Shown one piece after another: positions 20,082 through 29,749 of a DNA stretch of 41,788 bases. Every line of letters starts with the position of its first letter. Position 1 is the stretch's first letter. The DNA lies in the NCBI GenBank assembly GCA_903961095.1, contig CAJCDH010000085.1:1-41788 (forward strand), written 5' to 3'. Under the pieces are notes generated by a model. That model searched no databases and was not told the DNA's origin. It saw only the letters and a list, made by a program, of their open reading frames with translations. Made by a program: the position numbers and the translations under genes. Origin of the DNA: an uncultured Burkholderiales bacterium (GTDB lineage Bacteria > Pseudomonadota > Gammaproteobacteria > Burkholderiales > Burkholderiaceae_C).

Positions 20082-20629
20082 GCTATCAACGTCAATTGAT
20101 CAAACACTGCCGAGCCTGTGGCTCGGCAGTGTTGTATCGACTACCCGATGATGGCGATACCAAGCAACGCGCTATTTGCACCGAATGTCAACTGGTGCAC
20201 TACGAAAATCCCCTCAATGTCGTCGGCACGATACCCTACTTGGGCAATCGAGTTTTATTGTGCAAGCGAAACATAGAGCCCCGCAAAGGCAAGTGGACTT
20301 TGCCAGCAGGCTTTATGGAATTAGGGGAAACCACCGCAGAGGGTGCAGCGCGCGAAACTTCCGAAGAAGCGGGTGCTCATTTTAAAATGGGACAACTGCT
20401 GACTGTCATGAGCGTGCCACGCGTCGGCCAAGTGCATCTGTATTTTTTGGCTGAATTAGAAAATGAAAACTTTGAACCTGGCTTTGAAACCCAGGAGGCC
20501 AAAATGTTCACCGAAGAGGAAATTCCTTGGAGCGAATTGGCTTTTAGAACCGTTCAAGAAACTTTGCAACATTATTTCGCAGACAAAAAAGCCGGTCAAT
20601 TTGGTGTCCATACTCTGAACATTGATTGA
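20078..20629 (+). CDS. NUDIX hydrolase with N-terminal zinc ribbon
   Basis: IKHCRACGSAV...CTECQLVHYENP...GKWTLPAGFMELGETTAEGAARETSEEAG (Nudix box); TTG start overlapping the preceding TGA. Confidence 0.88.
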   Translation: MSYQRQLIKHCRACGSAVLYRLPDDGDTKQRAICTECQLVHYENPLNVVGTIPYLGNRVLLCKRNIEPRKGKWTLPAGFMELGETTAEGAARETSEEAGAHFKMGQLLTVMSVPRVGQVHLYFLAELENENFEPGFETQEAKMFTEEEIPWSELAFRTVQETLQHYFADKKAGQFGVHTLNID

Positions 20630-20691
20630 AATCATCAATCAGGCAGTCAATAACCATGTATCCTTGACATGTTTTTTTAAAAGGAAATTAC

Positions 20692-20919
20692 ATGTACAAA
20701 ATCATCCTTGCTAGTTTTTTAAGCCTTGCGGCATTGGCATCTGTCGCCCAAACTGCGGCGCCTACGGCACCTGTGGTTCCTGCAGCACCCGCCGGAGCAC
20801 CTTCTGCTTCACCAACGACACCCCCTGCTGCTGCATCCAAACCAGCCGCAGAAGTCCCTAAAGCTGCCAAAAAAGCAGCTAAAAAGAAAAAAGCAAAAGC
20901 CAAAAAACAAGCTGCCTGA
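20692..20919 (+). CDS. Small predicted secreted Ala/Pro-rich protein with polylysine C-terminus
   Basis: MYKIILASFLSLAALASVAQTAAPTAPVVPAAP...AAEVPKAAKKAAKKKKAKAKKQAA; upstream AAAGGA SD; followed by an intrinsic terminator. Confidence 0.65.
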   Translation: MYKIILASFLSLAALASVAQTAAPTAPVVPAAPAGAPSASPTTPPAAASKPAAEVPKAAKKAAKKKKAKAKKQAA

Positions 20920-20941
20920 TTTTTCAGAAAGTCTAGCAAAG

Positions 20942-20965
20942 CCCTGCAATGCAGGGTTTTTTTTT
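20942..20965 (+). terminator. Intrinsic terminator after the small secreted ORF, upstream of dnaG
   Basis: CCCTGC-AAT-GCAGGG followed by T9. Confidence 0.85.
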
Positions 20966-21001
20966 GTTCAAGGAAGCCTCAACTTGGGCGAAAATACGAA
21001 C

Positions 21002-23032
21002 GTGGCCATTCCTCAGTCTTTTATTCAAGAACTTCTATCCCGCATTGATGTGGTGGAGGTCGTTGGCCGCTATGTTCAATTGAAAAAAGGTGGCGCTAAC
21101 TTTATGGGGCTTTGCCCCTTTCATGGTGAAAAATCTCCCAGCTTTACAGTCAGCCCCACCAAACAATTCTTCCATTGCTTTGGCTGTGGAAAAAATGGCA
21201 ATGCCATTGGTTTTCTAATGGACCATGCAGGCATGACCTTCATTGAAGCAGTCAAAGATTTGGCTCAGCAAACAGGCATGGTGGTACCCGAGGAAGAACT
21301 CTCACCCCAAGACAGAGCAAAAGCTGCGGCCCAAAAACAAAAGCAAACCAGTTTGAGCGATATGTTGGAAAAAGCAGCAAATGCTTATCAACAGCAACTC
21401 AAAATTGCGCCAAAAGCGGTGGCCTACTTAAAAGGACGAGGTCTGTCCGGGCAAATTGCAAAACGTTTTGGCTTGGGCTTTGCACCTGAAGGTTGGCGAA
21501 GCTTGGCAAGTGTTTTTCCCGATTACGAAGATCCACTTTTGGCAGAGAGTGGCTTGGTCATTGTGAATGAAGAGGATGGCAAAAGATACGACCGCTTTAG
21601 AGATCGTGTGATGTTTCCAATCCGAAGCATCAAAGGTGATTGCATTGGCTTTGGTGGGCGCGTGATGGGTGATGGCACTCCCAAATATTTGAACTCTCCC
21701 GAAACACCCGTGTTTCACAAAGGCCGTGAGCTTTACGGTTTGTTTGAAGCAAGAGACAGTATTCACAGTGCGGGCTATGTCTTGGTCACTGAAGGCTACA
21801 TGGATGTCGTGGCATTGGCTCAATGGGGCTTCCCCAATGCTGTCGCAACACTTGGCACTGCGTGCACGCCAGACCATATCCAGAAGCTTTTTCGATTTAC
21901 TGATTCTGTGGTGTTTGGTTTTGATGGCGATGCTGCTGGCCGCCGAGCAGCGCGCAAAGCACTCGATGGTGCGCTGATTTATGCAACTGACGTCAGAAGC
22001 ATCAAGTTTTTGTTCTTACCTCAGGAACACGATCCCGACAGTTACATCCGAGAAAAAGGCTCAGAGGCCTTTTCCGATTGCGTCGCCAAAGCCACACCTC
22101 TTTCCAAATTTTTAATTGAAGTGGCTGCAGAAGCATGCGATTTGAATTCTGCAGAAGGACGAGCGCACCTCTCTAGCAACGCAAGCCCGCTCTGGCGCGC
22201 CCTTCCTGATGGCGCTTTAAAGCGCCAATTGCTGTCAGAGCTGGCTCAAATGATTCAGCTTGATGCCTCGGAGTTGGCTGGACTTTGGCTTCAGCAAGCG
22301 GAGGCTGCTGCAGCGCGCAGCGCTCCTCGAGGAACTGCCAGTATTGGGCAAACAAGCAGCACCGCAGCCATTTCAGCCGGTGCAAACACGCCAAGTTCGT
22401 CAGCTTTTGACCCCGAAGGTATGCCCTCGCCCTTTGAGCCCGCCAGAAGCCAAGGCTATCAAAAGACCTCAAGGGCAAGGCCAGATGGCAAAACTTGGCA
22501 AAAAGATGCATCTGGAAAATGGCGGTTATCGAGCAATGGCGACGTCAGGCCAGTCTCTGATCTAGGTCCTAGAGTTCAACCCGCAAGCCGAGCAGATCAT
22601 GCAGTGAGGCTGATTCTCACCAACATGGCGCTGTGGGATGGTTTGTCTTCAGAAGACCATGCCATGCTGTCTGACTTGCCCAGTCAGCATGGGCAAACAA
22701 TGCGTTGGATTGAAAGTCAATTTCACGATCACGGCCCCCTCGCTTGGGGCACCTTACAAGCTGAGTTAAAAAATCTGCCATTTAGCAGCCTCGCTGAAAA
22801 ACTCATGGGGTCTCATACCCCCAACGAGCCAGAAGGCCAAGCAGACCTTGAGCCAGGAGAGGCTTACAAAGAACTGAGGCAACTTCTCAATCTGATGCTC
22901 ATCGATCAGCTCAAAGAGCTTGAAACAGTTGCCCTGCAGAATGCTGAAAATTCGAAGAGTCCGGAGGCTTTTCAACAATGGCGCGAAATCCATCAACGGC
23001 GCAGGGCCCTCATGAGCGCTGAAATTTTGTAG
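21002..23032 (+). CDS. dnaG: DNA primase
   Basis: GTG start; (M)[72 protein letters not shown] zinc motif; Toprim [26 protein letters not shown]. Confidence 0.96.
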   Translation: MAIPQSFIQELLSRIDVVEVVGRYVQLKKGGANFMGLCPFHGEKSPSFTVSPTKQFFHCFGCGKNGNAIGFLMDHAGMTFIEAVKDLAQQTGMVVPEEELSPQDRAKAAAQKQKQTSLSDMLEKAANAYQQQLKIAPKAVAYLKGRGLSGQIAKRFGLGFAPEGWRSLASVFPDYEDPLLAESGLVIVNEEDGKRYDRFRDRVMFPIRSIKGDCIGFGGRVMGDGTPKYLNSPETPVFHKGRELYGLFEARDSIHSAGYVLVTEGYMDVVALAQWGFPNAVATLGTACTPDHIQKLFRFTDSVVFGFDGDAAGRRAARKALDGALIYATDVRSIKFLFLPQEHDPDSYIREKGSEAFSDCVAKATPLSKFLIEVAAEACDLNSAEGRAHLSSNASPLWRALPDGALKRQLLSELAQMIQLDASELAGLWLQQAEAAAARSAPRGTASIGQTSSTAAISAGANTPSSSAFDPEGMPSPFEPARSQGYQKTSRARPDGKTWQKDASGKWRLSSNGDVRPVSDLGPRVQPASRADHAVRLILTNMALWDGLSSEDHAMLSDLPSQHGQTMRWIESQFHDHGPLAWGTLQAELKNLPFSSLAEKLMGSHTPNEPEGQADLEPGEAYKELRQLLNLMLIDQLKELETVALQNAENSKSPEAFQQWREIHQRRRALMSAEIL

Positions 23033-23051
23033 ATTTTCACTCTTGTTTGGG

Positions 23052-23057
23052 TATAAT
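23052..23057 (+). promoter_or_regulatory. Candidate -10 element (TATAAT) for rpoD
   Basis: gggTATAATcc about 20 nt after the dnaG stop; implies a leader of about 240 nt before rpoD. The -35 element is unclear. Confidence 0.5.
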
Positions 23058-23301
23058 CCACTTTTCAGGCAAGAGCGACAGCAGCACCTCCGGACCCGGC
23101 CAACGCCACAGCGCACCTCCCTCCATGGGACGGCCAATATATCCGCAAGGACTGCACTCCAAATGTTCGCCCACATATCTTGCCTATAAGTCCTTGCAAA
23201 TGAAGTCACCTGCCCCCAGGTGTTTGTTTGCATTTCCTCTAGCGCCAGAAGTTTGTGGCGCAGCGTTTGTTTCCATTCAGTTTGAAGTATTGAGGTCCAT
23301 C

Positions 23302-26061
23302 ATGCCCGCTCAAAAGCCGAAGAAGCCCGTTAAAGCACAAGCCACGTCTGGCGCCAAAAAACCTGTCAAACCCGTTGCAAAGCCAGTCGCTAAGTCGACC
23401 AGCAAATCAGTGGCTAAACCGGCCCCTAAACAGGCCTCAAAACCAGCCCCTAAAGTAACGGCCAAAACAAGTCCGGTCAAAGCCAAAGCGCCAGTCAAAG
23501 CACCGGTCAAAGCACCTGTCAAAGCGAATGCCAAAACCACTGCAAAACCAGTGGTCAAAGCTGCCGCTAAGCCAGTTGCTAAGCCCGTTGCCAAACCTGC
23601 AGCCAAAGCAACAACACCGGCCAAGAAAGCCATTTCAGTGCCCGTATCCAAAAAAACAGTCGCCGTGAAGGCCCCCACTAAAACGCCCGTCAAGGCAGCA
23701 AAACCTGAAGCCCCCAAGGAGAAGTCCAAAGTTGTGGCTAAAACAGCGGTAAAAACAGAGGTAAAAGCAGTCACAAAAGCTGCCGAAAAACCTGCAGTGA
23801 AACTTGCTGAAAAGCCAGTTGCAAAGCCAGTTACAAAACCGGTCGCTACTGAAGTTGCCAAAGTAAGCGATAAAAAGGCAACGAAGCCTGAAGAAAAAAC
23901 TTCTTCCAAAAACAAAACAGATACTTCGGCTGGCACCAAAGCCCCAGCCGTCAAGCCAAGCAAAACAAGCACCCCAGACGAAGATACCAAGTCAAGCGGT
24001 GTCAAGCGCGGCCGTAAACCTAAGGCAGAAGCTGAAGCCATTCACGAAGACTTAAGTGACATCGAAGAGGATTTGGTTGGAGAACCAGTTGCAGAATCCA
24101 CAGAGAAAGTTAAACCACTTCGCATGAAGATCAGCAAGGCCAAAGAGCGCGCCTTGATGAAAGAGTTTGGCCTAGACGAAACTGTTTTGTCTGAAGAAGA
24201 CATGGCCAAACGCCGTCAGCGCCTCAAGGCATTGATCAAATTGGGCAAGACGCGTGGTTACCTCACACACGGCGAAATTTCTGACCACTTGCCCGACAAG
24301 TTGGTGGACGCCGAAACTCTCGAGGTGGTGATCGCCACTTTGAACGATTTGGGCGTGGCTGTTTACGAGCAAACACCCGATGCAGAAACTCTGATCATTA
24401 CCGACAACGCACCCACAGGCTCCACCGAGGAGGAAGCTGAGGAAGCAGCTGAAGCAGCGCTTTCTACCGTGGACAGTGAGTTTGGCCGCACAACCGATCC
24501 AGTTCGCATGTACATGCGCGAAATGGGCACTGTTGAATTGCTCACCCGTGAAGGCGAAATTGAAATTGCCAAGCGGATTGAAGGCGGCTTGATGGACATG
24601 ATGACGGCCATCAGCGCATCACCCGCCACCATTTCTGAAATTCTCCGCCTAGCAGGCGAGATTCGCGATGGCAAAGTGGTTATTTCTACTGTGGTCGATG
24701 GTTTCTCCAACATCAACGAAGCCGACGACTATGTGGCCGAAGAAGACTTCGATGAATTTGACGAGTCAGACGATGACGATGGCAAAGGTGGCTCTAAAGC
24801 GCTGACCAAGAAATTGGAAGAATTGAAGAATCAAGCTTTAGAACGTTTTGATCGCATTACAGAGCTCTTTGAAAAAGTTCACACAATTTCTGCCAAAGAG
24901 GGTTGGGGCACACCCGCCTACATCATTGCGCAGAAGGAATTGTCAGAAGAGTTGATGACCATCCGATTTACGGCCAAGACCATTGAAAAGCTTTGCGATA
25001 TGGTGCGTGGACACGTAGACGATGTCCGCAAAAAAGAACGCGAACTGCGTCGCATCATTGTGGACAAATGTGGTTATCCGCAAGATCAGTTTATTCTTGA
25101 ATTCTCAGGACGTAACAAAAACAACCAGCGAATTCCCTCTCACTTACTCGATTTGCAGTGGATTGAAAAACAAGCTGCTGCAGGCAAACCTTGGAGTTCG
25201 GTCATGGGCCGAAACATTCCACCGGTTCAAGATTTGCAGCAAAAACTCACCGACTTGCAAACCCGCGTTGTGGTGCCTTTGGATGAACTCAAAGACATCA
25301 ACAAGCGCATGAATGCAGGTGAACGTTCTTCGCGTCATGCCAAGAAGGAAATGATCGAGGCCAACTTGCGCTTGGTCATTTCAATTGCCAAAAAATACAC
25401 CAACCGTGGCTTGCAGTTTCTCGACTTGATTCAAGAAGGCAACATCGGCTTGATGAAGGCCGTTGATAAGTTCGAATATCGCCGTGGTTATAAGTTTTCA
25501 ACTTACGCCACATGGTGGATTCGCCAAGCCATCACGCGTTCAATTGCCGATCAGGCTCGCACCATCCGTATTCCGGTTCACATGATTGAGACCATCAACA
25601 AGATGAACCGTATTTCTCGCCAGCACTTGCAGGAGTTTGGCTTTGAGCCCGATGCCAGCATCTTGGCCGAAAAGATGGAAATCCCTGAAGACAAGATTCG
25701 CAAGATCATGAAGATTGCCAAAGAGCCTATCTCCATGGAAACGCCAATTGGTGACGACGACGACAGCCACTTGGGCGACTTCATCGAAGACAGCGCCAAC
25801 ACAGCGCCTATCGATGCAGCCATGCAAGCTGGTTTGCGCGATGTGGTGAAGGACATCCTAGACAGCCTGACACCCCGTGAAGCCAAGGTGCTGCGCATGC
25901 GCTTTGGCATCGAGATGTCAACCGACCACACCCTTGAAGAAGTGGGCAAACAATTTGACGTCACACGCGAGCGCATTCGTCAAATTGAAGCCAAAGCACT
26001 GCGCAAACTCAAGCATCCAAGCCGCAGCGACAAGCTACGCAGTTTCATCGATACGATGTAA
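23302..26061 (+). CDS. rpoD: RNA polymerase sigma-70 factor RpoD with long Lys/Ala/Pro/Val-rich N-terminal extension
   Basis: Canonical regions: [12 protein letters not shown]...[80 protein letters not shown]...[55 protein letters not shown]-terminus [32 protein letters not shown]... Confidence 0.96.
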   Translation: MPAQKPKKPVKAQATSGAKKPVKPVAKPVAKSTSKSVAKPAPKQASKPAPKVTAKTSPVKAKAPVKAPVKAPVKANAKTTAKPVVKAAAKPVAKPVAKPAAKATTPAKKAISVPVSKKTVAVKAPTKTPVKAAKPEAPKEKSKVVAKTAVKTEVKAVTKAAEKPAVKLAEKPVAKPVTKPVATEVAKVSDKKATKPEEKTSSKNKTDTSAGTKAPAVKPSKTSTPDEDTKSSGVKRGRKPKAEAEAIHEDLSDIEEDLVGEPVAESTEKVKPLRMKISKAKERALMKEFGLDETVLSEEDMAKRRQRLKALIKLGKTRGYLTHGEISDHLPDKLVDAETLEVVIATLNDLGVAVYEQTPDAETLIITDNAPTGSTEEEAEEAAEAALSTVDSEFGRTTDPVRMYMREMGTVELLTREGEIEIAKRIEGGLMDMMTAISASPATISEILRLAGEIRDGKVVISTVVDGFSNINEADDYVAEEDFDEFDESDDDDGKGGSKALTKKLEELKNQALERFDRITELFEKVHTISAKEGWGTPAYIIAQKELSEELMTIRFTAKTIEKLCDMVRGHVDDVRKKERELRRIIVDKCGYPQDQFILEFSGRNKNNQRIPSHLLDLQWIEKQAAAGKPWSSVMGRNIPPVQDLQQKLTDLQTRVVVPLDELKDINKRMNAGERSSRHAKKEMIEANLRLVISIAKKYTNRGLQFLDLIQEGNIGLMKAVDKFEYRRGYKFSTYATWWIRQAITRSIADQARTIRIPVHMIETINKMNRISRQHLQEFGFEPDASILAEKMEIPEDKIRKIMKIAKEPISMETPIGDDDDSHLGDFIEDSANTAPIDAAMQAGLRDVVKDILDSLTPREAKVLRMRFGIEMSTDHTLEEVGKQFDVTRERIRQIEAKALRKLKHPSRSDKLRSFIDTM

Positions 26062-26086
26062 GTCAACTGCTAACTGATCGCCCATC

Positions 26087-26125
26087 AAAAAAGCCTTCCA
26101 GTGATTTAACTGGAAGGCTTTTTTT
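26087..26125. terminator. Bidirectional intrinsic terminator between convergent rpoD and the minus-strand unknown gene
   Basis: AAAAAAGCCTTCCAGT-GATTTA-ACTGGAAGGCTTTTTTT; long perfect stem with A- and T-tracts on either side. Confidence 0.9.
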
Positions 26126-26138
26126 GTAGTTGCTTTAT

Positions 26139-26594
26139 TTATTCGCTGGCCATGACAATGGCAGCACTCATCGCCAAAACCCCACCTGGTAGAACCCAAG
26201 TTGACTTCTCCTGCGGCTGGTCAGTGGTGACAGGGTCTAAATTGACTGACAATTTTGGACGGCGTGCATCGACCACTCTTGCAGCACCAACCTCACCCCG
26301 CACTTGTTTGGTGAACTCAATGAGCGCGCCTTGAACTGTTCTGACTGAAACTTTGTTGCCCAAATTCTCTAGCAACTGAACAAGTGCTTCAGTATTGTCG
26401 CGGGTCCATTCTTGACGCCATTTGTTTTGGGCGGTTCGCGTAAGCCAACGACCAGTGTGGCGATTCAATCTTGGCGGACACCCAATCAGAATCCAATTGG
26501 CTGTGTCACTTTGAGACCCGCTGGCAGGGAGCATTGGAACGATTTGTTGGAGTGCATATTGCTTGTCATCGATGTAAACAATGAATGTTTCCAT
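26139..26594 (-). CDS. Uncharacterised protein, about 151 aa, C-terminal hydrophobic segment
   Basis: METFIVYIDDKQYALQQIVPMLPASGSQSDTANWILIGCPPRLNRHTGRWLTRTAQNKWRQEWTRDNTEALVQLL...; SD AGGAG upstream; 27 nt downstream of the terC stop. Confidence 0.75.
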   Translation of the reverse strand: METFIVYIDDKQYALQQIVPMLPASGSQSDTANWILIGCPPRLNRHTGRWLTRTAQNKWRQEWTRDNTEALVQLLENLGNKVSVRTVQGALIEFTKQVRGEVGAARVVDARRPKLSVNLDPVTTDQPQEKSTWVLPGGVLAMSAAIVMASE

Positions 26595-26621
26595 ATTTTT
26601 TTCTCCTGGGTTAAAAAAAAT

Positions 26622-27329
26622 TTAAATTGATTGCGTGTCAGTTGTTTGCGTCCCTTGACGTTTGGTTGTCCACCAGCCTAAGCCCAATACACCGACAATC
26701 GCAAGTATGTAAGTTGCAGCACGGGCTAAGTTGTTGATCATTTCACCGCCATCAAAAATGGGGTCTAGAAGTTTTTCATTGATGACCATCTGAGCAGCAG
26801 TGAAGGCCAAGACTGCAGCGCCCAAGTGAATGATCACTGGCCATTTTTCGACCAAGCGCAAAACCAATTTGCTGCCCAGCACCACAATTGGAATGCTGAT
26901 GAGCAAGCCAATGACAACCAGCGTAAAGTCGCCATTGGCAGCACCGGCTACGCCCAATACGTTGTCGACACCCATCAGTGCGTCGGCCACAATAATGGTT
27001 TTCATGGCACCCCAGAAAGTGGTGGCACCGCCGCCTTCGTGTTCGTCCTCTGAGGTATCGGCTATGAGCTTGTAAGCAATCCATAAAAGGCCAAGGCCAC
27101 CAATCAACATCAGGCCTGGAATTTTAAGAAGCCATACAACGCCGACGGTCATGGCAGAGCGAACGACGATGGCACCCACAGTGCCCCAAATAATGGCTTT
27201 TTGTTGATGTTCTGGAGGGAGGTTGCGCGCAGCAAGCGCAATGACAATGGCGTTGTCGCCAGCTAAAACTAAATCTATAAGAATGATGGCGAGCAAAGCT
27301 GACCACCATGGCACTGAAAACAATTCCAT
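26622..27329 (-). CDS. TerC family integral membrane protein (YjbE-like, probable metal/Mn-related transporter)
   Basis: MELFSVPWWSALLAIILIDLVLAGDNAIVIALAARNLPPEHQQKAIIWGTVGAIVVRSAMTVGVVWLLKIPGLMLIGGLGLLWIAYKLI; TerC signature LAGDNA. Confidence 0.92.
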   Translation of the reverse strand: MELFSVPWWSALLAIILIDLVLAGDNAIVIALAARNLPPEHQQKAIIWGTVGAIVVRSAMTVGVVWLLKIPGLMLIGGLGLLWIAYKLIADTSEDEHEGGGATTFWGAMKTIIVADALMGVDNVLGVAGAANGDFTLVVIGLLISIPIVVLGSKLVLRLVEKWPVIIHLGAAVLAFTAAQMVINEKLLDPIFDGGEMINNLARAATYILAIVGVLGLGWWTTKRQGTQTTDTQSI

Positions 27330-27390
27330 GAAAGACCTTCAATAACGATCCGAACAAGCTGCCGTGTCAAATGACCACGGCAACACGAGA

Positions 27391-27535
27391 GATCGAAGGT
27401 CTTGCTTTGCTTGTTATATATCAGTTATGTGCCCAACAAACCGGAAGTCATAAACTCCGTAATGACGATTTGTTGATCTCTTCGTGCGCCTAATGGCTGA
27501 ACTGAGCACGAAGAAATTGAGCTACTCCCCATCGA
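27391..27535 (-). promoter_or_regulatory. yybP-ykoY-type manganese riboswitch upstream of terC
   Basis: Minus-strand RNA contains GGGGAGUAGC (27530-27521), UUCGUGC...GCACGAAG helix, AUCAACAAAUC...GGUUUGUUGGGC, and terminal GCAAGACCUUCGAUC (ending 27391), matching remembered yybP-ykoY landmarks; sits before a TerC gene, a classic host. Boundaries estimated. Confidence 0.82.
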
Positions 27536-27623
27536 TGTGGGGATTAGAATTCATGTCAGCTCAATATCGAATTCAAGCTCTGTTTAGGCCTAGATTTTGT
27601 AGGGGATTTGGCTGCATATTGGC

Positions 27624-29669
27624 TCATCCCTTTTTGGCAACCAAAGTCAGAATGTCGTAGCTCGCCACCAACTCTTGGGCTTGGTTGGTCACTTCCACAT
27701 CCCAAGCCACAACGCCTTGCCCCTGGCCGTTGGCGTCCTTTTTGTTGCGGTCAATCTTGCGTTTGCAAGTAAGCCTTACTTGGATGCTGTCACCCAAACC
27801 CACAGGCTTCACAAAACGCAAGGTGTCCAAGCCATAGTTGGCCAAGACAGGTCCAGGTTCGGCCACCACAAACAATCCAGCCGCATCAGATAAGACCAAG
27901 TAGCCATGTGCAATGCGTTTGCCAAAGGCGGAGGCTTTGGCTGCTTCGTCGTCAAAGTGCATGTAGAACATGTCACCCGTGAGTTCGCCAAAGGCTTTGA
28001 CGTCTGCCTCAGCAATGAGCTTTGTGGGCGTCAACAAAGATTCACCTACTTGCAACTCTTCAAAGAAGCGCTTGAAGGGATGAGTGCCTGTTTCAATGAG
28101 CTTAGCGCCGCGTGCATATTCGCGCGTGATGGCTGTCAACATGGTGGGGGAACCTTGAACTGCCGCACGTTGCATCATGTGCGTCACAGCCCGAATGCCG
28201 CCCAACTCTTCACCACCACCGGCGCGTCCAGGGCCGCCGTGCTTCAGGGACGGCAATGGCGATCCATGGCCCGTTGATTCACCAGCAGACTCTCGGTCTA
28301 GCACGTGCAGGCGGCCATGGTTGGCAGCCAAACGGGGTACAAGTTGCGCGGCAAGGGCAGGCGTCTTGGTGATCAAGGAGCCCACCAAGCTACCCTGCCC
28401 GCGCTTGGCCAAGGCCATGGCTTCTTCGATGCCTTCGTACGGCATCAGAGTGCTAACCGGGCCAAAGGCTTCAATGTCATGCACGCTGTGCTTGCTGAGA
28501 GGGTTTTGACACACGAGCAAGGTAGGTTGGAAGAACGCGCCGTTGGCCACGCCCTCTCCCACCAAGCTGAAATTGGCTTCGCCGCCAAACACCAACTCTG
28601 TACTTTGGCGCAACATGGCCACTCGCTCAGCAACGTCTGATTGCTGTGACTTGGAGGCCAAAGCGCCCATCTTCACGCCTTCGACGGAAGGGTCGCCAAC
28701 CACCACTTTGGCCAAGCGAGCTTTGATTTTTTCGGCAACCGCATCCAAGTGTTTGCGCGGCACAATGGCGCGTCGAATGGCTGTGCATTTCTGTCCGGCT
28801 TTCACCGTCATTTCGCGCACCACTTCTTTAATGAACAAATCAAATTCTTCGTCATCGGGATTGACATCATCGGCCAAGATGGCGCAGTTTAAGGAGTCGG
28901 CTTCTGCATTGAATGGAATGCTGTTGCGAACCAAATTGGGGTTCACGCGCAGCTTGGCTGCAGTGTCAGCTGAGCCGGTAAAAGTGACCACATCGGCTAC
29001 ATCCAGGCGGTCCAGAAGATCACCCGTGCTGCCAATGACCAATTGCAATGCGCCTTTGGGCAAGATGCCAGATTGGTCAATCATTCGAACCAAGGCTTCT
29101 GTGAGGTAGCTGGTAGCAGTAGCAGGCTTGCCGATGCAGGGCATGCCCGCCAAAAATGTGGGGGCAAATTTTTCCAAAAGACCCCAAACAGGGAAATTGA
29201 AAGCATTGATGTGAACAGCTACGCCACCACGGGGCACCAAAATGTGCGTGCCGGCAAAGGTATTTTTCTTGCCCAAGGAAGCAACAGGCCCCTCATGAAT
29301 CAAATTGCCGCTTGGCAATTCGCTAGCAGCCATGCCGGCATATGCAAACAAAGTGCCTGTGCCGCCTTCAATGTCGACCCACGAGTCAACGCGAGTGGCA
29401 CCGGTGTGGGCAGAAATGGCGTAGAGCTCTTCTTTGCGTTCGCCCAAGTATTTGGCCAACGCACGCAATGCAGCAGCGCGCTGCTGAAAGTCCATGGCCA
29501 GCATACCTTGTAGACCAGTGGAGCGGCCAAAATGCAAGGCCTCCTCAAAGTCTAGGGTTTCAGCATGCGAATAGGCAACTTCTTGGCCATTGATGGCACT
29601 GTGCAGAGCTTGAGCGGGTTGTGAACCGACCCAACGGCCCGCAACAAAACTTTGGAGAATGGGTGTCAT
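27624..29669 (-). CDS. paaZ: Bifunctional PaaZ-type protein: aldehyde dehydrogenase plus MaoC-like enoyl-CoA hydratase (phenylacetate ring opening)
   Basis: MTPILQSFVAGRWVGSQPAQALHSAINGQEVAYSHAETLDFEEALHFGRSTG...; ALDH core plus C-terminal FEELQVGESLLTPTKLIAEADVKAFGELTGDMFYMHFDDEAAKASAFGKRIAHGYLVLSDAAG. Met at 29669 preferred over 29699. Confidence 0.92.
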   Translation of the reverse strand: MTPILQSFVAGRWVGSQPAQALHSAINGQEVAYSHAETLDFEEALHFGRSTGLQGMLAMDFQQRAAALRALAKYLGERKEELYAISAHTGATRVDSWVDIEGGTGTLFAYAGMAASELPSGNLIHEGPVASLGKKNTFAGTHILVPRGGVAVHINAFNFPVWGLLEKFAPTFLAGMPCIGKPATATSYLTEALVRMIDQSGILPKGALQLVIGSTGDLLDRLDVADVVTFTGSADTAAKLRVNPNLVRNSIPFNAEADSLNCAILADDVNPDDEEFDLFIKEVVREMTVKAGQKCTAIRRAIVPRKHLDAVAEKIKARLAKVVVGDPSVEGVKMGALASKSQQSDVAERVAMLRQSTELVFGGEANFSLVGEGVANGAFFQPTLLVCQNPLSKHSVHDIEAFGPVSTLMPYEGIEEAMALAKRGQGSLVGSLITKTPALAAQLVPRLAANHGRLHVLDRESAGESTGHGSPLPSLKHGGPGRAGGGEELGGIRAVTHMMQRAAVQGSPTMLTAITREYARGAKLIETGTHPFKRFFEELQVGESLLTPTKLIAEADVKAFGELTGDMFYMHFDDEAAKASAFGKRIAHGYLVLSDAAGLFVVAEPGPVLANYGLDTLRFVKPVGLGDSIQVRLTCKRKIDRNKKDANGQGQGVVAWDVEVTNQAQELVASYDILTLVAKKG

Positions 29670-29709
29670 GTGGGAGGTGCCCTTAATGAGCTGCATCAAT
29701 CAAATAAAA

Positions 29710-29749
29710 CAAGCGGTTTTGTTAAAAAATGTAATTAACCGACCGCTTG
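29710..29749. promoter_or_regulatory. Candidate operator: inverted repeat CAAGCGGT...ACCGCTTG upstream of paaZ
   Basis: Perfect 8-bp arms (29710-29717 and 29742-29749) about 32 bp centre to centre. Confidence 0.4.

Noticed and set aside
20726-21001. Extended dnaG ORF start at 20726
   Set aside because: The extension runs through the small secreted ORF and an intrinsic terminator; GTG at 21002 gives the conserved DnaG N-terminus.
23047-23301. Extended rpoD ORF start at 23047
   Set aside because: Begins within a TATAAT-like promoter region; ATG 23302 opens the typical MPAQKPKK start. Region 23047-23301 is better read as leader.
23310-24041. 243-aa antisense ORF inside rpoD
   Set aside because: Mirror of the lysine-codon-rich rpoD 5' region; the opposite strand of AAA/AAG/GCC repeats lacks stops. 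Low-complexity product with no family resemblance.
28543-29109. 188-aa plus-strand ORF opposite paaZ
   Set aside because: Fully antisense to a well-supported ALDH domain; composition looks like a shadow frame.
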